Assembly: GCA_023413645.1 (NCBI GenBank)
Contig: JAEZPN010000038.1
Span: 1 to 20,661 of the forward strand
Reading direction: 5' to 3'
DNA: 20,661 bases
DNA from: Bacteroidota bacterium
Lineage (GTDB): Bacteria; Bacteroidota; Bacteroidia; Bacteroidales; Rikenellaceae
The notes beneath the pieces were generated by a model, which saw only the letters and a program-made list of their open reading frames with translations, was not told where the DNA came from and ran no database searches. Below, piece after piece: positions 1 through 8,091 of this stretch; the first letter of the stretch is position 1, and every line of letters starts with the position of its first letter. The position numbers were made by a program, and so were the translations under genes.

Positions 1-298
1 TGAGCTTCTTGTCGATGTTGATCTCCTCGAAAGTCTCAGTGTGCATGAAGTGTGCACCGAGGTCATCCTCGTATGTGAACTGATAAGGACGACGCTCTAC
101 GCGTACCTGCTCAATCTTCTGAGATACTGAAGAGAAAGTCTTGTCGAGAACGTTACCATTCTCGAGGTTCTTGAGCTTTGAACGCACGAATGCGGGACCC
201 TTACCGGGCTTGCAGTGCTGGAAGTCAACAACGATGAATGTCTTACCCTCCATCTCAACGCACATGCCAATCTTAATGTCAGATGCTGTAATAGTCAT
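1..298 (-). CDS. efp: Elongation factor P, N-terminal part (runs off the left edge)
   Basis: Reverse-strand reading from the ATG at 298-296 gives 99 open codons to the window edge, starting MTITASDIKIGMCVEMEGK. The KOW-like first domain and the tip-loop motif KPGKGPAFVR (residues 30-39) are typical of EF-P, the tRNA-shaped factor that rescues ribosomes stalled at polyproline stretches. Lys33 aligns with the tip lysine that is modified in E. coli (Lys34); whether it is modified here cannot be told. The following domain-2 sequence (VERRPYQFTYEDD, about residues 70-82) also fits. It has its own promoter, with a TACCTTTG box at 373-366, and is divergent from the guanine deaminase gene. About half of the expected ~188 residues are present; the rest lies outside the window. 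Identification is by recalled family sequence. Confidence 0.93.
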   Translation of the reverse strand, partial: MTITASDIKIGMCVEMEGKTFIVVDFQHCKPGKGPAFVRSKLKNLENGNVLDKTFSSVSQKIEQVRVERRPYQFTYEDDLGAHFMHTETFEEINIDKKL

Positions 299-365
299 AA
301 TAAATATTGTTATTTAGTTAAATTATATAATCTTGACGATTAATGTTGCTAAGAATACAACCGCG

Positions 366-373
366 CAAAGGTA
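366..373 (-). promoter_or_regulatory. Promoter -7 box for efp (TACCTTTG)
   Basis: Reverse-strand TACCTTTG matches the Bacteroidota -7 consensus TAnnTTTG and sits about 68 bp upstream of the efp ATG. No convincing -33 TTTG is seen at the expected spacing. It forms a divergent pair with the promoter at 405-412. Confidence 0.6.
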
Positions 374-383
374 GTAAAAAAAA

Positions 384-412
384 TTAGTAATGAGAAATTT
401 TTTCTATATTTG
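384..412 (+). promoter_or_regulatory. Promoter for the guanine deaminase-permease pair
   Basis: TATATTTG at 405-412 is a full match to TAnnTTTG. A weak -33 candidate, TTAG, lies at 384-387, 17 bp upstream. The predicted start of transcription is near 419, giving a leader of about 38 nt before the ATG at 457. Confidence 0.6.
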
Positions 413-456
413 CGTGGTTTTTGTGCCGTGCATAGCACCATTTAAGCGTTACGACT

Positions 457-969
457 ATGATAGATAAGCAGCATGGTCTGCCCGAGAGCGATACGTTCTC
501 GGCTGACGACAGAAGATTTATGCGTATGGCAATAGACCTCTCGATTAAGAATATCGATGAGGGTGGTGGACCCTTTGGCGCCGTTATTGTCAAGGAGGGT
601 AGGGTGGTTGCTACGGGTGCTAACCGCGTGGTGCCCAATAACGACCCTACGGCGCATGCCGAGGTTGTGGCGATACGTAATGCGTGCAGGGAGTTGGCGA
701 CCTTCGACCTCTCGGACTGCACAGTCTATGCCTCGTGTGAGCCATGCCCCATGTGTCTCAGTGCGATATATTGGGCGGGCATCAGTCGCATCTGCTATGC
801 CAATACCAAGCGCGATGCCGCGGCGATAGACTTCGACGACTCGTTTATTTATGATCAGCTGCGCTTGGACTACGACCGCCGAAGCATCCATTGCGAACAC
901 TTTATGCGTGATGAGGCCCTCGCTGCCTTCCGTAAGTGGGAGGCAACAACCGACAAGGTGGAGTATTGA
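457..969 (+). CDS. guaD: Guanine deaminase, CDA-fold, GuaD-like
   Basis: 170-residue zinc deaminase predicted to convert guanine to xanthine and ammonia in the cytosol. The zinc and catalytic motifs are HAE (His67, Glu69) and PCPMC (Cys97, Cys100). The stretch NDPTAHAEVVAIR, the SCEPCPMCLSAIYWA block (93-107), FDDSFIY (126-132) and the C-terminal VEY all resemble Bacillus subtilis GuaD, which separates it from tRNA adenosine deaminase (TadA) and from cytosine deaminases. The N-terminus is about 14 residues longer than in B. subtilis; a later start at Met22 (520) is possible. Its neighbour 21 bp downstream is an NCS2 nucleobase permease, which fits purine salvage. There is no Shine-Dalgarno sequence. 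TadA-like activity cannot be excluded by motif reading alone. Confidence 0.85.
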   Translation: MIDKQHGLPESDTFSADDRRFMRMAIDLSIKNIDEGGGPFGAVIVKEGRVVATGANRVVPNNDPTAHAEVVAIRNACRELATFDLSDCTVYASCEPCPMCLSAIYWAGISRICYANTKRDAAAIDFDDSFIYDQLRLDYDRRSIHCEHFMRDEALAAFRKWEATTDKVEY

Positions 970-990
970 TTTGTAAATATTTATAAGACT

Positions 991-2247
991 ATGAACCTAA
1001 AATATAATGTTGACGACCGCTTGCCTGCTGGGCAGTTGATGATGTACGCTATTCAATGGTTTGTGCTCTGCATCGCCGTTGTCTCTACTAGCGTCTTTGT
1101 CGCTACGGGCACTCCCGAGGATAGGCTCTTCTTCTCGCAGAAGCTCTTTGCCGTTACGGGCATAGCAGGTCTGTTGCAGATAGTGTGGGGACACCGTTTG
1201 CCGATTGTTGTAGGCCCCGCCGCTGTGCTGCTTGTAGGTGTTATGGCGTCGCTCATGGCAGAAGCCGATGTCTCGGCTATATATAGCTCGATAGCTATTG
1301 GCGGCGTGCTAATCACGCTCCTTACAATTGGTGGTCTTATGCGCTTTGTGCAGCGTATATTCACCCCTCGTATCGTTGTTGTGATACTCATGCTTATCGC
1401 TACGACGCTTGCTCCTACAATTACAAATCTGGTCTTTCCCGCGCATGCTTCGCACGATGAAAAGATCTTCGGCTTGCTCTTCGCTGTTGTTGGCGTGGTG
1501 CTTATGGTAGTTGCCAACCGCAATCTCAAGGGCGTTGCGAAGAGTCTTGTTATACCTGTTGCTCTAATCGTGGGTAGTGCCGCCTACTTCGCAATATTCG
1601 ACGCTCCACAGCGTGTTGCAAGTGCCGCGTCGTGGCGAGGTCTCTTTATCGAGGAGTTTGTCTTTGACTGGAGTCTTGTTGTAGCCTTTGTTATATGTTA
1701 TATCGCGCTTGCAATCAATGATATAGGCTCTATGGAGTCGTTGGGCGGTATGCTCGGTGTTAAGGATATGGACAAGCGCATGAAGCGCGGTGTGCGCATT
1801 ACGGGCGTTATGAACATCGTCGCTGGCTCGATGGGCGTGTTGGGCCCTGTGAACTACTCTATGAGCCCCGGTGTTATCGCCTCTACGGGGTGTGCTTCGC
1901 GCTATGCTCTTATCCCCGCTACGCTGATGCTGGTGGTGTGCGCACTCTTCCCCGATGTTATCTGGGTGCTCACGGCAATCCCCTCACCCGTCATCGGTGT
2001 AATATTGCTATTTTTGATGGGTACGCAACTTGCCGCATCCTTCGAGATGATGCAGTCGTCACGCTCGGCTACGACATTCGCCGATGCCCTCACTCTCGGC
2101 TTGCCAATCATGGTCGCTATGCTCTTCCAACTCATGCCTAAAGGTATCGCCCCTGCGGTTATCCAGCCATTGGTGGGCAATGGTTTTGCTATGGGAGTCA
2201 TTGTAGTGATGATTATGGAGCATGTCATCAATCGTCCAAAGAGCTGA
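991..2247 (+). CDS. NCS2-family xanthine/uracil permease
   Basis: 418-residue integral membrane protein with roughly 12-14 hydrophobic segments, the layout of the nucleobase-ascorbate (NCS2) proton symporters. Two family landmarks are recognisable: the motif NDIGSMESLGG (243-253), carrying the conserved acidic residue of the substrate site, and the later GPVNYSMSPGVIASTG block (285-300), corresponding to the second half-helix motif. The latter differs from the NTFPxTxFxQN form of UraA/XanQ, so this is a divergent subgroup. The substrate is uncertain: xanthine, guanine or uracil. Cotranscription with the guanine deaminase 21 bp upstream makes a purine the more likely cargo (inference). It stops at TGA. 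No terminator hairpin was seen in 2248-2385. Confidence 0.82.
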   Translation: MNLKYNVDDRLPAGQLMMYAIQWFVLCIAVVSTSVFVATGTPEDRLFFSQKLFAVTGIAGLLQIVWGHRLPIVVGPAAVLLVGVMASLMAEADVSAIYSSIAIGGVLITLLTIGGLMRFVQRIFTPRIVVVILMLIATTLAPTITNLVFPAHASHDEKIFGLLFAVVGVVLMVVANRNLKGVAKSLVIPVALIVGSAAYFAIFDAPQRVASAASWRGLFIEEFVFDWSLVVAFVICYIALAINDIGSMESLGGMLGVKDMDKRMKRGVRITGVMNIVAGSMGVLGPVNYSMSPGVIASTGCASRYALIPATLMLVVCALFPDVIWVLTAIPSPVIGVILLFLMGTQLAASFEMMQSSRSATTFADALTLGLPIMVAMLFQLMPKGIAPAVIQPLVGNGFAMGVIVVMIMEHVINRPKS

Positions 2248-2293
2248 TACATAGGCGATAGCCGATACGATAATATAATTAAGGGGCGGAAAG

Positions 2294-2324
2294 TTGTTAA
2301 ATAGAAATTGTTTAATTACCTTTG
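2294..2324 (+). promoter_or_regulatory. Promoter for the AspT-like transporter
   Basis: TTG at 2294-2296, a 20-bp spacer, then TACCTTTG at 2317-2324, matching the Bacteroidota -33/-7 layout. Transcription would start near 2331, leaving a leader of about 55 nt that is AT-rich and shows no hairpin. Confidence 0.7.
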
Positions 2325-2385
2325 CGCCCTGAATTTTTCAAGCAATTTACATATATTTATATAACTAACCCAAATTTTTACCAAT

Positions 2386-4272
2386 ATGAGCGATTGGTTA
2401 AATGGTGTGTTTCTGGGACCCTCAGTAGCACATACAGTATTCATCTTGGCGATTGTTATTGCCTCAGGTTTGGCATTGAGTCGCATTAAGATTAAGGGTA
2501 TTTCGTTGGGTATGACCTGGATTCTCTTTACGGGTATCGCTGCAGGTCATGTGCTCGGCATGTTCGACGCATCGGATGCTATCCACCACGACACCCTCCA
2601 CTTTGTCAAGGAGTTTGGTCTTATACTCTTTGTGTTCTTTATCGGTTTGCAGGTAGGACCCTCGTTCTTCTCATCACTCAAGGGTGGTGGCTTGAAACTT
2701 ATCGGTCTTGCAGCCCTCGTAATTGTGCTTGGTGCAGGCGTTACGCTTGCCATCCACTTTATCACTGGCGAGCCCCTCTATACAATGGTGGGTATCATGT
2801 CGGGTGCCGTTACCAATACTCCCGGTCTTGGTGCTGCACAGCAGGCATTTGCCGACTCTGAGGATGCATTTATCGCTTCAGGCATGAGCAAGGAGGGCTT
2901 TGACGCGCTCCTGGATAACATCTCTCTCGGTTATGCTGTGGCATACCCCTTGGGTGTTGTCGGTATCATCGCCACAATTATCATCATGCGCTACGTCTTG
3001 CGCATCGACTTCAAGAAGGAGGATGAGGCTCTCAAGGCCTTGAGTAATGAGGCGCACTTGCCACACCGCTACTCTGTGGAGTTCACAAACGAGATGCTCG
3101 AGGGTAAGACTATCGCCGTTGCCCACATGCTTATCAATCGTCAGTTCGTTGTGTCACGCCTCATGCACCCATCGGGTGAGATTGTAATGGCGGATGGTAA
3201 CTCGAAGCTTGCTATTGGTGACAAGTTGCGCATCATCTGCTCGGAGGAGGATAGCGAGGCTATTCTCGCCTTCTTCGGTCACCCTATCGAGATGACAGCA
3301 GACGAGTGGGGTGCAACAGCTATGCAGTCAACACCTCTTGTTTCGCGTCGTATCCTTATCACACGCGAGGAGATTAACGGCAAGAAGTTTTCAGATTTGA
3401 GATTGCGTACTCGCTATGGTATCAACATCACACGTGTACACCGTGCCGGTGTCGACCTTCTTCCCTATCAGGGTATGGAGCTCCAGGTGGGTGATAAGGT
3501 GATGGTTGTAGGTCCTGAAGCCGCAGTAGCACAGGCAGAGAAGGTGTTGGGTAACTCACTCAAGAAGCTCGACCACCCCAATTTGTTGCCTATCTTCTTG
3601 GGTATTGGCCTTGGTGTTTTGCTCGGTACGCTTCCCCTTTTGAAGGTTCCACAGCCAGTGAAGCTCGGTCTTGCAGGTGGTCCGCTCATCATCGCTATCT
3701 TGTTGGGTAAGTATGGTCCTCGTTACGGCCTTGTTACCTACACTACGATGAGTGCTAACCTCATGCTCCGCGAGATGGGTCTTGCACTGTTCCTTGCGGC
3801 TGTAGGTATCGGTGCTGGTGATGGCTTTATCAATGCTGTCGTAGGTGGCGGTTACAAGTGGGTAGGCTATGGTGTTCTTATCACCGTTATTCCTCTTGTC
3901 ATCGTGGCACTTATCGCACGTCTCAAGTTCAAGATTAACTACTACACAATGATGGGTATGATGTCGGGTGCTATGACCGATCCCCCAGCGCTTGGCTTCT
4001 CGAGCACATCTGCAGATAACGACATGCCTGCTATGGGTTACGCTACGGTATATCCCGTTGTGATGTTCTTGCGTGTGCTCACTGCGCAGTTGCTTATGCT
4101 CTTTGCTATCCCCGCAATTCTTGCCGCACAGCCTGCTGTTGAGGCTCAAGATTCCGAAAAGGAGGGTACTGAGTCAGCTGAGACTTCCGTAGAGGAGGGT
4201 ACAGAGGATGTGATGCCTGCTGGCGAGGAGGAGACAATAATCAACTACGAGGATGAAGTGGTTACAGAGTAA
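2386..4272 (+). CDS. AspT/YidE-type putative transporter with two RCK_C domains and acidic tail
   Basis: 628-residue membrane protein of the aspartate:alanine exchanger-like family. Two homologous membrane halves (about 10-205 and 398-580) each carry a family signature: GIMSGAVTNTPGLGAA (136-151) and GMMSGAMTDPPALGFS (524-539). Between them lie two TrkA-C/RCK_C-type soluble domains (about 225-300 and 310-390; for example SKLAIGDKLRIIC and ELQVGDKVMVVGP), which in relatives may bind a regulatory ligand. Bacteroidales proteins of this group are usually about 550-565 residues; the extra length here is a C-terminal tail (583-628) very rich in Glu, with Thr, Ser and Asp. The substrate is unknown; amino-acid or dicarboxylate exchange is a family-based guess. 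It is a single-gene unit with its own promoter and terminator. Confidence 0.85.
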   Translation: MSDWLNGVFLGPSVAHTVFILAIVIASGLALSRIKIKGISLGMTWILFTGIAAGHVLGMFDASDAIHHDTLHFVKEFGLILFVFFIGLQVGPSFFSSLKGGGLKLIGLAALVIVLGAGVTLAIHFITGEPLYTMVGIMSGAVTNTPGLGAAQQAFADSEDAFIASGMSKEGFDALLDNISLGYAVAYPLGVVGIIATIIIMRYVLRIDFKKEDEALKALSNEAHLPHRYSVEFTNEMLEGKTIAVAHMLINRQFVVSRLMHPSGEIVMADGNSKLAIGDKLRIICSEEDSEAILAFFGHPIEMTADEWGATAMQSTPLVSRRILITREEINGKKFSDLRLRTRYGINITRVHRAGVDLLPYQGMELQVGDKVMVVGPEAAVAQAEKVLGNSLKKLDHPNLLPIFLGIGLGVLLGTLPLLKVPQPVKLGLAGGPLIIAILLGKYGPRYGLVTYTTMSANLMLREMGLALFLAAVGIGAGDGFINAVVGGGYKWVGYGVLITVIPLVIVALIARLKFKINYYTMMGMMSGAMTDPPALGFSSTSADNDMPAMGYATVYPVVMFLRVLTAQLLMLFAIPAILAAQPAVEAQDSEKEGTESAETSVEEGTEDVMPAGEEETIINYEDEVVTE

Positions 4273-4292
4273 TCTACTTCAAATAGATAGAG

Positions 4293-4327
4293 TAATAGCG
4301 GACTTTCGGGTCCGCTATTATTTTTAT
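4293..4327 (+). terminator. Intrinsic terminator after the AspT-like gene
   Basis: A perfect 11-bp stem, TAATAGCGGAC (4293-4303) and GTCCGCTATTA (4310-4320), with a 6-nt loop is followed by TTTTT at 4321-4325. It begins 20 bp after the stop codon. The convergent gene on the - strand ends at 4324, inside the T tract; the reverse strand lacks a comparable T run after the hairpin, so termination is mainly for the + strand. Confidence 0.9.
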
Positions 4328-4785
4328 ACTACATAATATATAAGTATCGCCTCGCAGATGTATCGTAGACACTTGCCCACGAATAACCACCATGCCGTAG
4401 GCCAAAATTTAGCTTTGTAGAAGCCTAACACTATGGCAAATACATCGCCCACGAATGGTACCCACGACACCAATGCTAAGATTGGACCCCACTTATCAAC
4501 CAGACCCTTATGCTTGACGATGGTCTCGTGCTTGACCCTGAAGTACTTCTCCAACCACTCGGTCTTACCCATCCAACCCATCCAGTAGCTGATAAGTCCA
4601 CCCATCCAGTTGCCAAGCGTTGCCGTGGCTACGATGCCTACGGGGCTACACCCCGCAGCTACGAGACCCATCAATACCGCGTCGGAGCTGAAGGGGAGTA
4701 TCGTTGCTGCGAGTAGCGCACTGAGGAACATGCCGAAATATCCCCAGTCGAGAAGTATCACTTCGAGTTGTTCAAGCCACTCCAT
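4324..4785 (-). CDS. Small SNARE-associated membrane protein (YqaA/DedA-like)
   Basis: 153 residues, start MEWLEQLEVILLDWGYFG. Hydrophobic segments, the TILPFSSDAVLMGLVAAG stretch (about 29-46), the LGNWMGGLISYWMG stretch (about 58-71) and WVPFVGDVFAIVLGF (about 108-122) fit the YqaA branch of the SNARE-associated/DedA superfamily of inner-membrane proteins, thought to act in lipid or envelope homeostasis; the exact role is unknown. The open frame extends upstream to 5079, but the ATG at 4785-4783 is chosen because a TATCTTTG promoter box lies only 21 bp upstream and the longer N-terminus would read through two promoter regions and into the tdh gene. It is convergent with the AspT-like gene. 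Confidence 0.8.
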   Translation of the reverse strand: MEWLEQLEVILLDWGYFGMFLSALLAATILPFSSDAVLMGLVAAGCSPVGIVATATLGNWMGGLISYWMGWMGKTEWLEKYFRVKHETIVKHKGLVDKWGPILALVSWVPFVGDVFAIVLGFYKAKFWPTAWWLFVGKCLRYICEAILIYYVV

Positions 4786-4806
4786 ACGATGAATTTTTGT
4801 ATTCCA

Positions 4807-4814
4807 CAAAGATA
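4807..4814 (-). promoter_or_regulatory. Promoter -7 box for the YqaA/DedA-like gene (TATCTTTG)
   Basis: Reverse-strand TATCTTTG, a full match to TAnnTTTG, 21 bp upstream of the ATG at 4785. It predicts a leader of only about 15 nt and decides the start codon. A TTG at 4842-4840 is 25 bp upstream, longer than the usual spacing. Confidence 0.65.
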
Positions 4815-4908
4815 GAATAAAAAGCGATACGCCGTGCGACAATGGTGCCAAAATGAAGAAAAAGTAAAAAAAGTGGGGCGGGAATGCACAAAATTGGAAA
4901 AAAATATC

Positions 4909-4916
4909 TACTTTTG
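4909..4916 (+). promoter_or_regulatory. Promoter -7 box for tdh (TACTTTTG)
   Basis: TACTTTTG matches TAnnTTTG and lies in an A-rich stretch. The -33 region is not convincing (a TTG at 4894-4896 is too close). Transcription would start near 4923, giving a leader of about 75 nt. Confidence 0.55.
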
Positions 4917-4997
4917 TTGTTGGTTGTGGTAGATGTTTGCCACGCTGAGTGTGTATATTATTGAACCTGAAATACATAACTAACGTTAAACAATCAA

Positions 4998-5942
4998 ATG
5001 AAGCGCATTTTGGTCGTAGGTGCCGGTGGTCAGATTGGATCTGAGTTGGTGCCATATCTTCGCTCAATCTATGGTGCATCGAATGTCGTTGCTACCGATG
5101 TAAAACACAATGCTGTATTGGCTGAGGCAGGTCCTTTCGAGAGCCTCGACGCACTCGATGCAAAGCAGTATGCTGAGCTCGTGAACAAGTACAACATCGA
5201 CTCTATCTTCAACCTCGTAGCTCTCCTTTCAGCTACTGGCGAGAAGAACCCTCAGTTGGCTATGCGCATCAACATGGGTGCGTTGGAGAACTCTTTGGAG
5301 ATCGCACGAGAGAAGAACTGTGCAGTATTTACTCCTAGCTCTATCGGTGCTTTCGGTGGTGACTTCCCCCGCGACAAGACTCCACAGGATACAGTGATGC
5401 AGCCCAACACTATCTATGGTGTTTGCAAGGTTACTGGTGAGCTTCTCTCTAACTACTACCACTCACGCTTCGGCGTTGACACACGTTCAGTGCGTTTCCC
5501 CGGTATCATCTCTAACGTAACTCTTCCTGGTGGCGGTACTACAGACTACGCAGTAGAGATCTACTACGAGGCTGTTAAGGGTAACAAGTTCGTATGTAAC
5601 ATCGCTCCCGATGTATATATGGATATGATGTACATGCCCGATGCACTCCGCGCTACTGTAGAGCTTATGGAGGCAGATCCCGCAAAGCTTAAGCACCGCA
5701 ACTCATTCAACATCGCAGCTATGAGCTTCACTCCTGAGATCATTCGCGAGGTTGTTGAGCGCCACGTGCCCGGCTTCCAGATGGAGTACAACGTAGATCC
5801 CGTTAAGGATGTTATCTCACGCAGCTGGCCTAACTCACTCGATGACACTTGCGCACGCGAGGAGTGGGGTTGGAAACCACAGTGGGATCTCGAGTCTATG
5901 ACAGTGGATATGCTTGAGGCTGTTCGTAAGAAGAATCTATAA
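4998..5942 (+). CDS. tdh: L-threonine 3-dehydrogenase, SDR type
   Basis: 314-residue NAD-dependent short-chain dehydrogenase of the extended (epimerase-like) type. The Rossmann motif GAGGQIG (8-14) binds NAD; catalytic residues are in SS (114-115) and YGVCK (Tyr140, Lys144). The segment NLVALLSATGEKNP (72-85) and the PGIISN...GGGTTDYAVEIYYEA region (168-192) are characteristic of the UDP-galactose-epimerase-like threonine dehydrogenases found in Bacteroidota, rather than of sugar epimerases. The enzyme oxidises threonine to 2-amino-3-ketobutyrate, normally followed by a CoA ligase that is not in this window. Length is as expected. Codon choice (AAC, TTC, CTC, CGT/CGC, AAG) suggests high expression. 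The TAA stop is shared with the first bases of hairpin element copy 1. Confidence 0.87.
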   Translation: MKRILVVGAGGQIGSELVPYLRSIYGASNVVATDVKHNAVLAEAGPFESLDALDAKQYAELVNKYNIDSIFNLVALLSATGEKNPQLAMRINMGALENSLEIAREKNCAVFTPSSIGAFGGDFPRDKTPQDTVMQPNTIYGVCKVTGELLSNYYHSRFGVDTRSVRFPGIISNVTLPGGGTTDYAVEIYYEAVKGNKFVCNIAPDVYMDMMYMPDALRATVELMEADPAKLKHRNSFNIAAMSFTPEIIREVVERHVPGFQMEYNVDPVKDVISRSWPNSLDDTCAREEWGWKPQWDLESMTVDMLEAVRKKNL

Positions 5943-6067
5943 TTTCTTGTGATAAGGGGTCATCTGCGACCTCTCAATCAATAGTCAGAATGGGACGTAC
6001 GTCAAGTACTACCCATCCTGGCTATTTTCATGTCGAGGCCACATCTAACCCCTTCTGACAAGAAATT
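5941..6067 (+). repeat. Dispersed hairpin element, copy 1
   Basis: 127-bp imperfect palindrome beginning on the last two bases of the tdh TAA stop. The ends are AATTTCTTGT and ACAAGAAATT. Inside lie a small hairpin (GGTC...GACC, 5957-5970), a central stem AATAGTCAG / CTGGCTATT, and an apical ATGGG...GTAC / GTAC...CCCAT hairpin (about 5989-6015) followed by ATTTTC. An 18-bp tail TTGGGTATCGGGGCTAAT (6066-6083) is shared in slightly varied form with copies 4 and 6. It differs from copy 3 at only three aligned internal positions, two of which form a compensated base pair. Together with the 9-bp units and a promoter it fills the gap 5943-6265; no gene is seen there. Confidence 0.9.
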
Positions 6068-6091
6068 GGGTATCGGGGCTAATTAATGTTG

Positions 6092-6185
6092 TGATTAGGG
6101 AGTTTAGGGAATGTAGTGAGTTTAGTCTCTTCGCAAATCAAAGCACGCTCCCTAAATTCCTTAAACTCTTTAAATTCCCTAGCTA
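6092..6185. repeat. Inverted pair of degenerate 9-bp repeat arrays
   Basis: The right arm, 6150-6185, holds four 9-bp units (CCCTAAATT, CCTTAAACT, CTTTAAATT, CCCTAGCTA). The left arm, 6092-6127, holds four degenerate units in the opposite orientation (TGATTAGGG, AGTTTAGGG, AATGTAGTG, AGTTTAGTC). The arms are separated by 22 bp and could form an imperfect long hairpin. The same 9-bp unit occurs as direct arrays at 10580-10669 and 12717-12770. Function unknown. Confidence 0.75.
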
Positions 6186-6202
6186 CTAATTTTCAATTAG
6201 TA

Positions 6203-6233
6203 TTGATTTTTTAGAGTAAATTTTGTATCTTTG
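6203..6233 (+). promoter_or_regulatory. Promoter for the glucosaminidase gene
   Basis: TTG at 6203-6205, a 20-bp spacer, then TATCTTTG at 6226-6233; both boxes match the Bacteroidota consensus. Transcription would begin near 6240, about 26 nt before the ATG at 6266. Confidence 0.75.
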
Positions 6234-6265
6234 CCTCAAACCGCAATTATACGACTTTGAAAACT

Positions 6266-7390
6266 ATGATAAACCGCAATAAAGCATTGATGTTTGGAGC
6301 GTTGCTCACCGTGGCGATGACACTTCTTTTGCCCGCTACACTCTCGGCACAGGTTGCTGAGCCTGAGGGTGTTGCACAGCAACCCACCGAGGAGTGGGTG
6401 AAACTTACGCCCGAGGAGTATATCTACAAATGGCGTCACGTGGCAGTGGATCACATGGAGACATACGGCATTCCCGCAAGTATCACCATGGGTCAGGCAA
6501 TCCTCGAGTCGGGATATGGCAACGGCTACCTCGCGCGTGTGGCTAACAACCACTTCTGCATCAAGTGCAAGGGTTCGTGGACAGGTGCTACGATAACACA
6601 TGCCGACGACAACCCCGATGACTGCTTCCGTGTATATGAGACTGCCGAGGATTCGTTCCGCGACCATGCCGACTTCCTTAATAGCGGCAGCCGCTACGAC
6701 TTCCTCTTTGCATACGACGCTGACGACTACAAAAACTGGGCGAAGGGACTTAAGAAGGCAGGCTATGCAACAGCTCCAGACTATGCAGAGCGTCTTATCG
6801 GCGTTATCGAGCGCTACAACCTCCACCTTCTCGACAAGAAGAACGGCATCAAGCAGTATGACGACTACCTCGCAAAGCGCGCAGACATAGACCTCTCGGC
6901 ACTCCAGCAGCGCGAGACGCCTACAGAGGTGCTTCCCGAGGTTCCTGTAAACGTCGCTGAGGAGGTGCTTACAGATATCGCAACAGCATATGCCGATAGT
7001 GGCATCGACCCCAACAACTTCCGAGTTACGATAAACGCATACAAGGGTTACAACGTCTACCTCACAAATCGTGCGCACTACATCGTGGCAAAGAAGGGTG
7101 ACACCTACGAGTCGTTGTCGGAGGTATTCTCTATCTCTGCGGGCAACCTACGACGCTTCAACGATGTGGCACGCAAGGCGCAGCTCGAGGAGGGTGACAT
7201 CGTCTACGTCGAGCGTAAGCTTCCATCATGGATGGGCGAGGAGCTATTGCACGTAGTGAAGGATGGCGAGACACTCCACGACATTGCGCAGCTCTATGGC
7301 ATACGCCTAAAGAGTCTAACAAAGCAGAATACCATGCGCAGCAACTCGCCACTTGCGGCAGGTCGCACAATACGCATCCAGAAGTGGTAA
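6266..7390 (+). CDS. Secreted peptidoglycan glucosaminidase with two LysM domains
   Basis: 374 residues from the ATG at 6266. An in-frame TTG at 6257 would add three residues but is less likely as a start. Residues 1-28 are a Sec signal peptide ending LSA-Q. A FlgJ/mannosyl-glycoprotein endo-beta-N-acetylglucosaminidase domain follows (about 50-190); Glu81 in AILESGYGNG is the expected catalytic acid, with NNHF and the FRVY/SFRDHADFL segments typical of the fold. Two LysM peptidoglycan-binding domains end the protein (about 271-316 and 329-374; YIVAKKGDTYESLSEVF and HVVKDGETLHDIAQLYGI). It is predicted to cut glycan strands in the periplasm or at the cell surface during wall remodelling. It has its own promoter, and a gene of unknown function begins 20 bp downstream, probably in the same unit. 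Confidence 0.9.
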   Translation: MINRNKALMFGALLTVAMTLLLPATLSAQVAEPEGVAQQPTEEWVKLTPEEYIYKWRHVAVDHMETYGIPASITMGQAILESGYGNGYLARVANNHFCIKCKGSWTGATITHADDNPDDCFRVYETAEDSFRDHADFLNSGSRYDFLFAYDADDYKNWAKGLKKAGYATAPDYAERLIGVIERYNLHLLDKKNGIKQYDDYLAKRADIDLSALQQRETPTEVLPEVPVNVAEEVLTDIATAYADSGIDPNNFRVTINAYKGYNVYLTNRAHYIVAKKGDTYESLSEVFSISAGNLRRFNDVARKAQLEEGDIVYVERKLPSWMGEELLHVVKDGETLHDIAQLYGIRLKSLTKQNTMRSNSPLAAGRTIRIQKW

Positions 7391-7410
7391 TAACAAAAAA
7401 ATAGCTATAT

Positions 7411-8091
7411 ATGAGTACGTTACGTGAGAAGATTCTTGAGGCTATAGTCAAGAAGTCGACCCTCAAGCAGCAGATTTTCGACAACACATTTTCGACATTC
7501 AACGATCTTAAGGAGACGCTCTTCGAGATGGCTTCGGAGATCGACGATGAGCTTGACGGCAAGCTCGACCGCCGTGTGCGTATCGAGTACCGCGACCGTG
7601 GTAAGTTCGAGGCGCAGTTGCAGGTGGCTTCCGACATCCTCCTTGTGCAGATGCACACAGACGTTTTTGAGTTCGACTCAAACCACATCATCTGGCAGAA
7701 TAACTACGTGCAGAGCGATAAGGATAACTCATACGTGGGTGTAATCAACATCTACAACTTCCTCTCTGACTCGCTAAAGTATAACCGTAATGCCGACGAG
7801 GGTTATCTCATTGGTCGCATCTTCATCAACCGCGAGAAGTGCTTCTGGGTTGAGGGTAAGCGTCAGACACTTGTGCGCCCCATGGCCTTTGGTAACAAGA
7901 AGATTGACCGCGAGGCACTCGTATCTATCATCGAGACTGCTATCAACTACTCGCTCAACTTCGACCTTCTCATGCCTCCTTACGAGGAGAACATTCGCGT
8001 TACTGTCGACCAGTTCAACTCGAAGCTCGATAACTCGAAGTTCACAACAGGTAAGCGCCTAAGTTACGACTTCTCCATCGATGATATCTAA
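7411..8091 (+). CDS. Conserved-looking cytosolic protein of unknown function
   Basis: 226 residues, not recognised. No signal peptide or membrane segment. The N-terminal ~60 residues are charged and predicted helical (TLREKILEAIVKKSTLKQQ, then EMASEIDDELDGKLDRRVR). The central part has alternating hydrophobic residues suggesting a beta-rich domain (DILLVQMHTDVFEF, YVGVINIYNFL, GYLIGRIFINREKCFWVEG), and the C-terminus is helical then polar. The start is supported by a 20-bp gap after the glucosaminidase stop and by the ATATATG context. Codon use matches its neighbours, so it looks like a resident, expressed gene. Its position suggests cotranscription with the wall hydrolase, but no functional link can be shown. 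Confidence 0.8.
   Translation: MSTLREKILEAIVKKSTLKQQIFDNTFSTFNDLKETLFEMASEIDDELDGKLDRRVRIEYRDRGKFEAQLQVASDILLVQMHTDVFEFDSNHIIWQNNYVQSDKDNSYVGVINIYNFLSDSLKYNRNADEGYLIGRIFINREKCFWVEGKRQTLVRPMAFGNKKIDREALVSIIETAINYSLNFDLLMPPYEENIRVTVDQFNSKLDNSKFTTGKRLSYDFSIDDI

Noticed and set aside
4786..5079. N-terminal extension of the YqaA/DedA-like frame up to 5079
   Set aside because: It runs through two promoter boxes and into tdh, has no family similarity, and a promoter lies 21 bp before the ATG at 4785.
6257..6265. TTG start for the glucosaminidase
   Set aside because: The ATG three codons later gives a complete signal peptide; TTG adds nothing recognisable.
6236..7078. Long antisense frame opposite the glucosaminidase, and similar frames opposite DPP (8475-9194) and the fucosidase (13204-13929)
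   Set aside because: These are shadows produced by the codon bias of the real genes; they have no promoters, sensible starts or family similarity.
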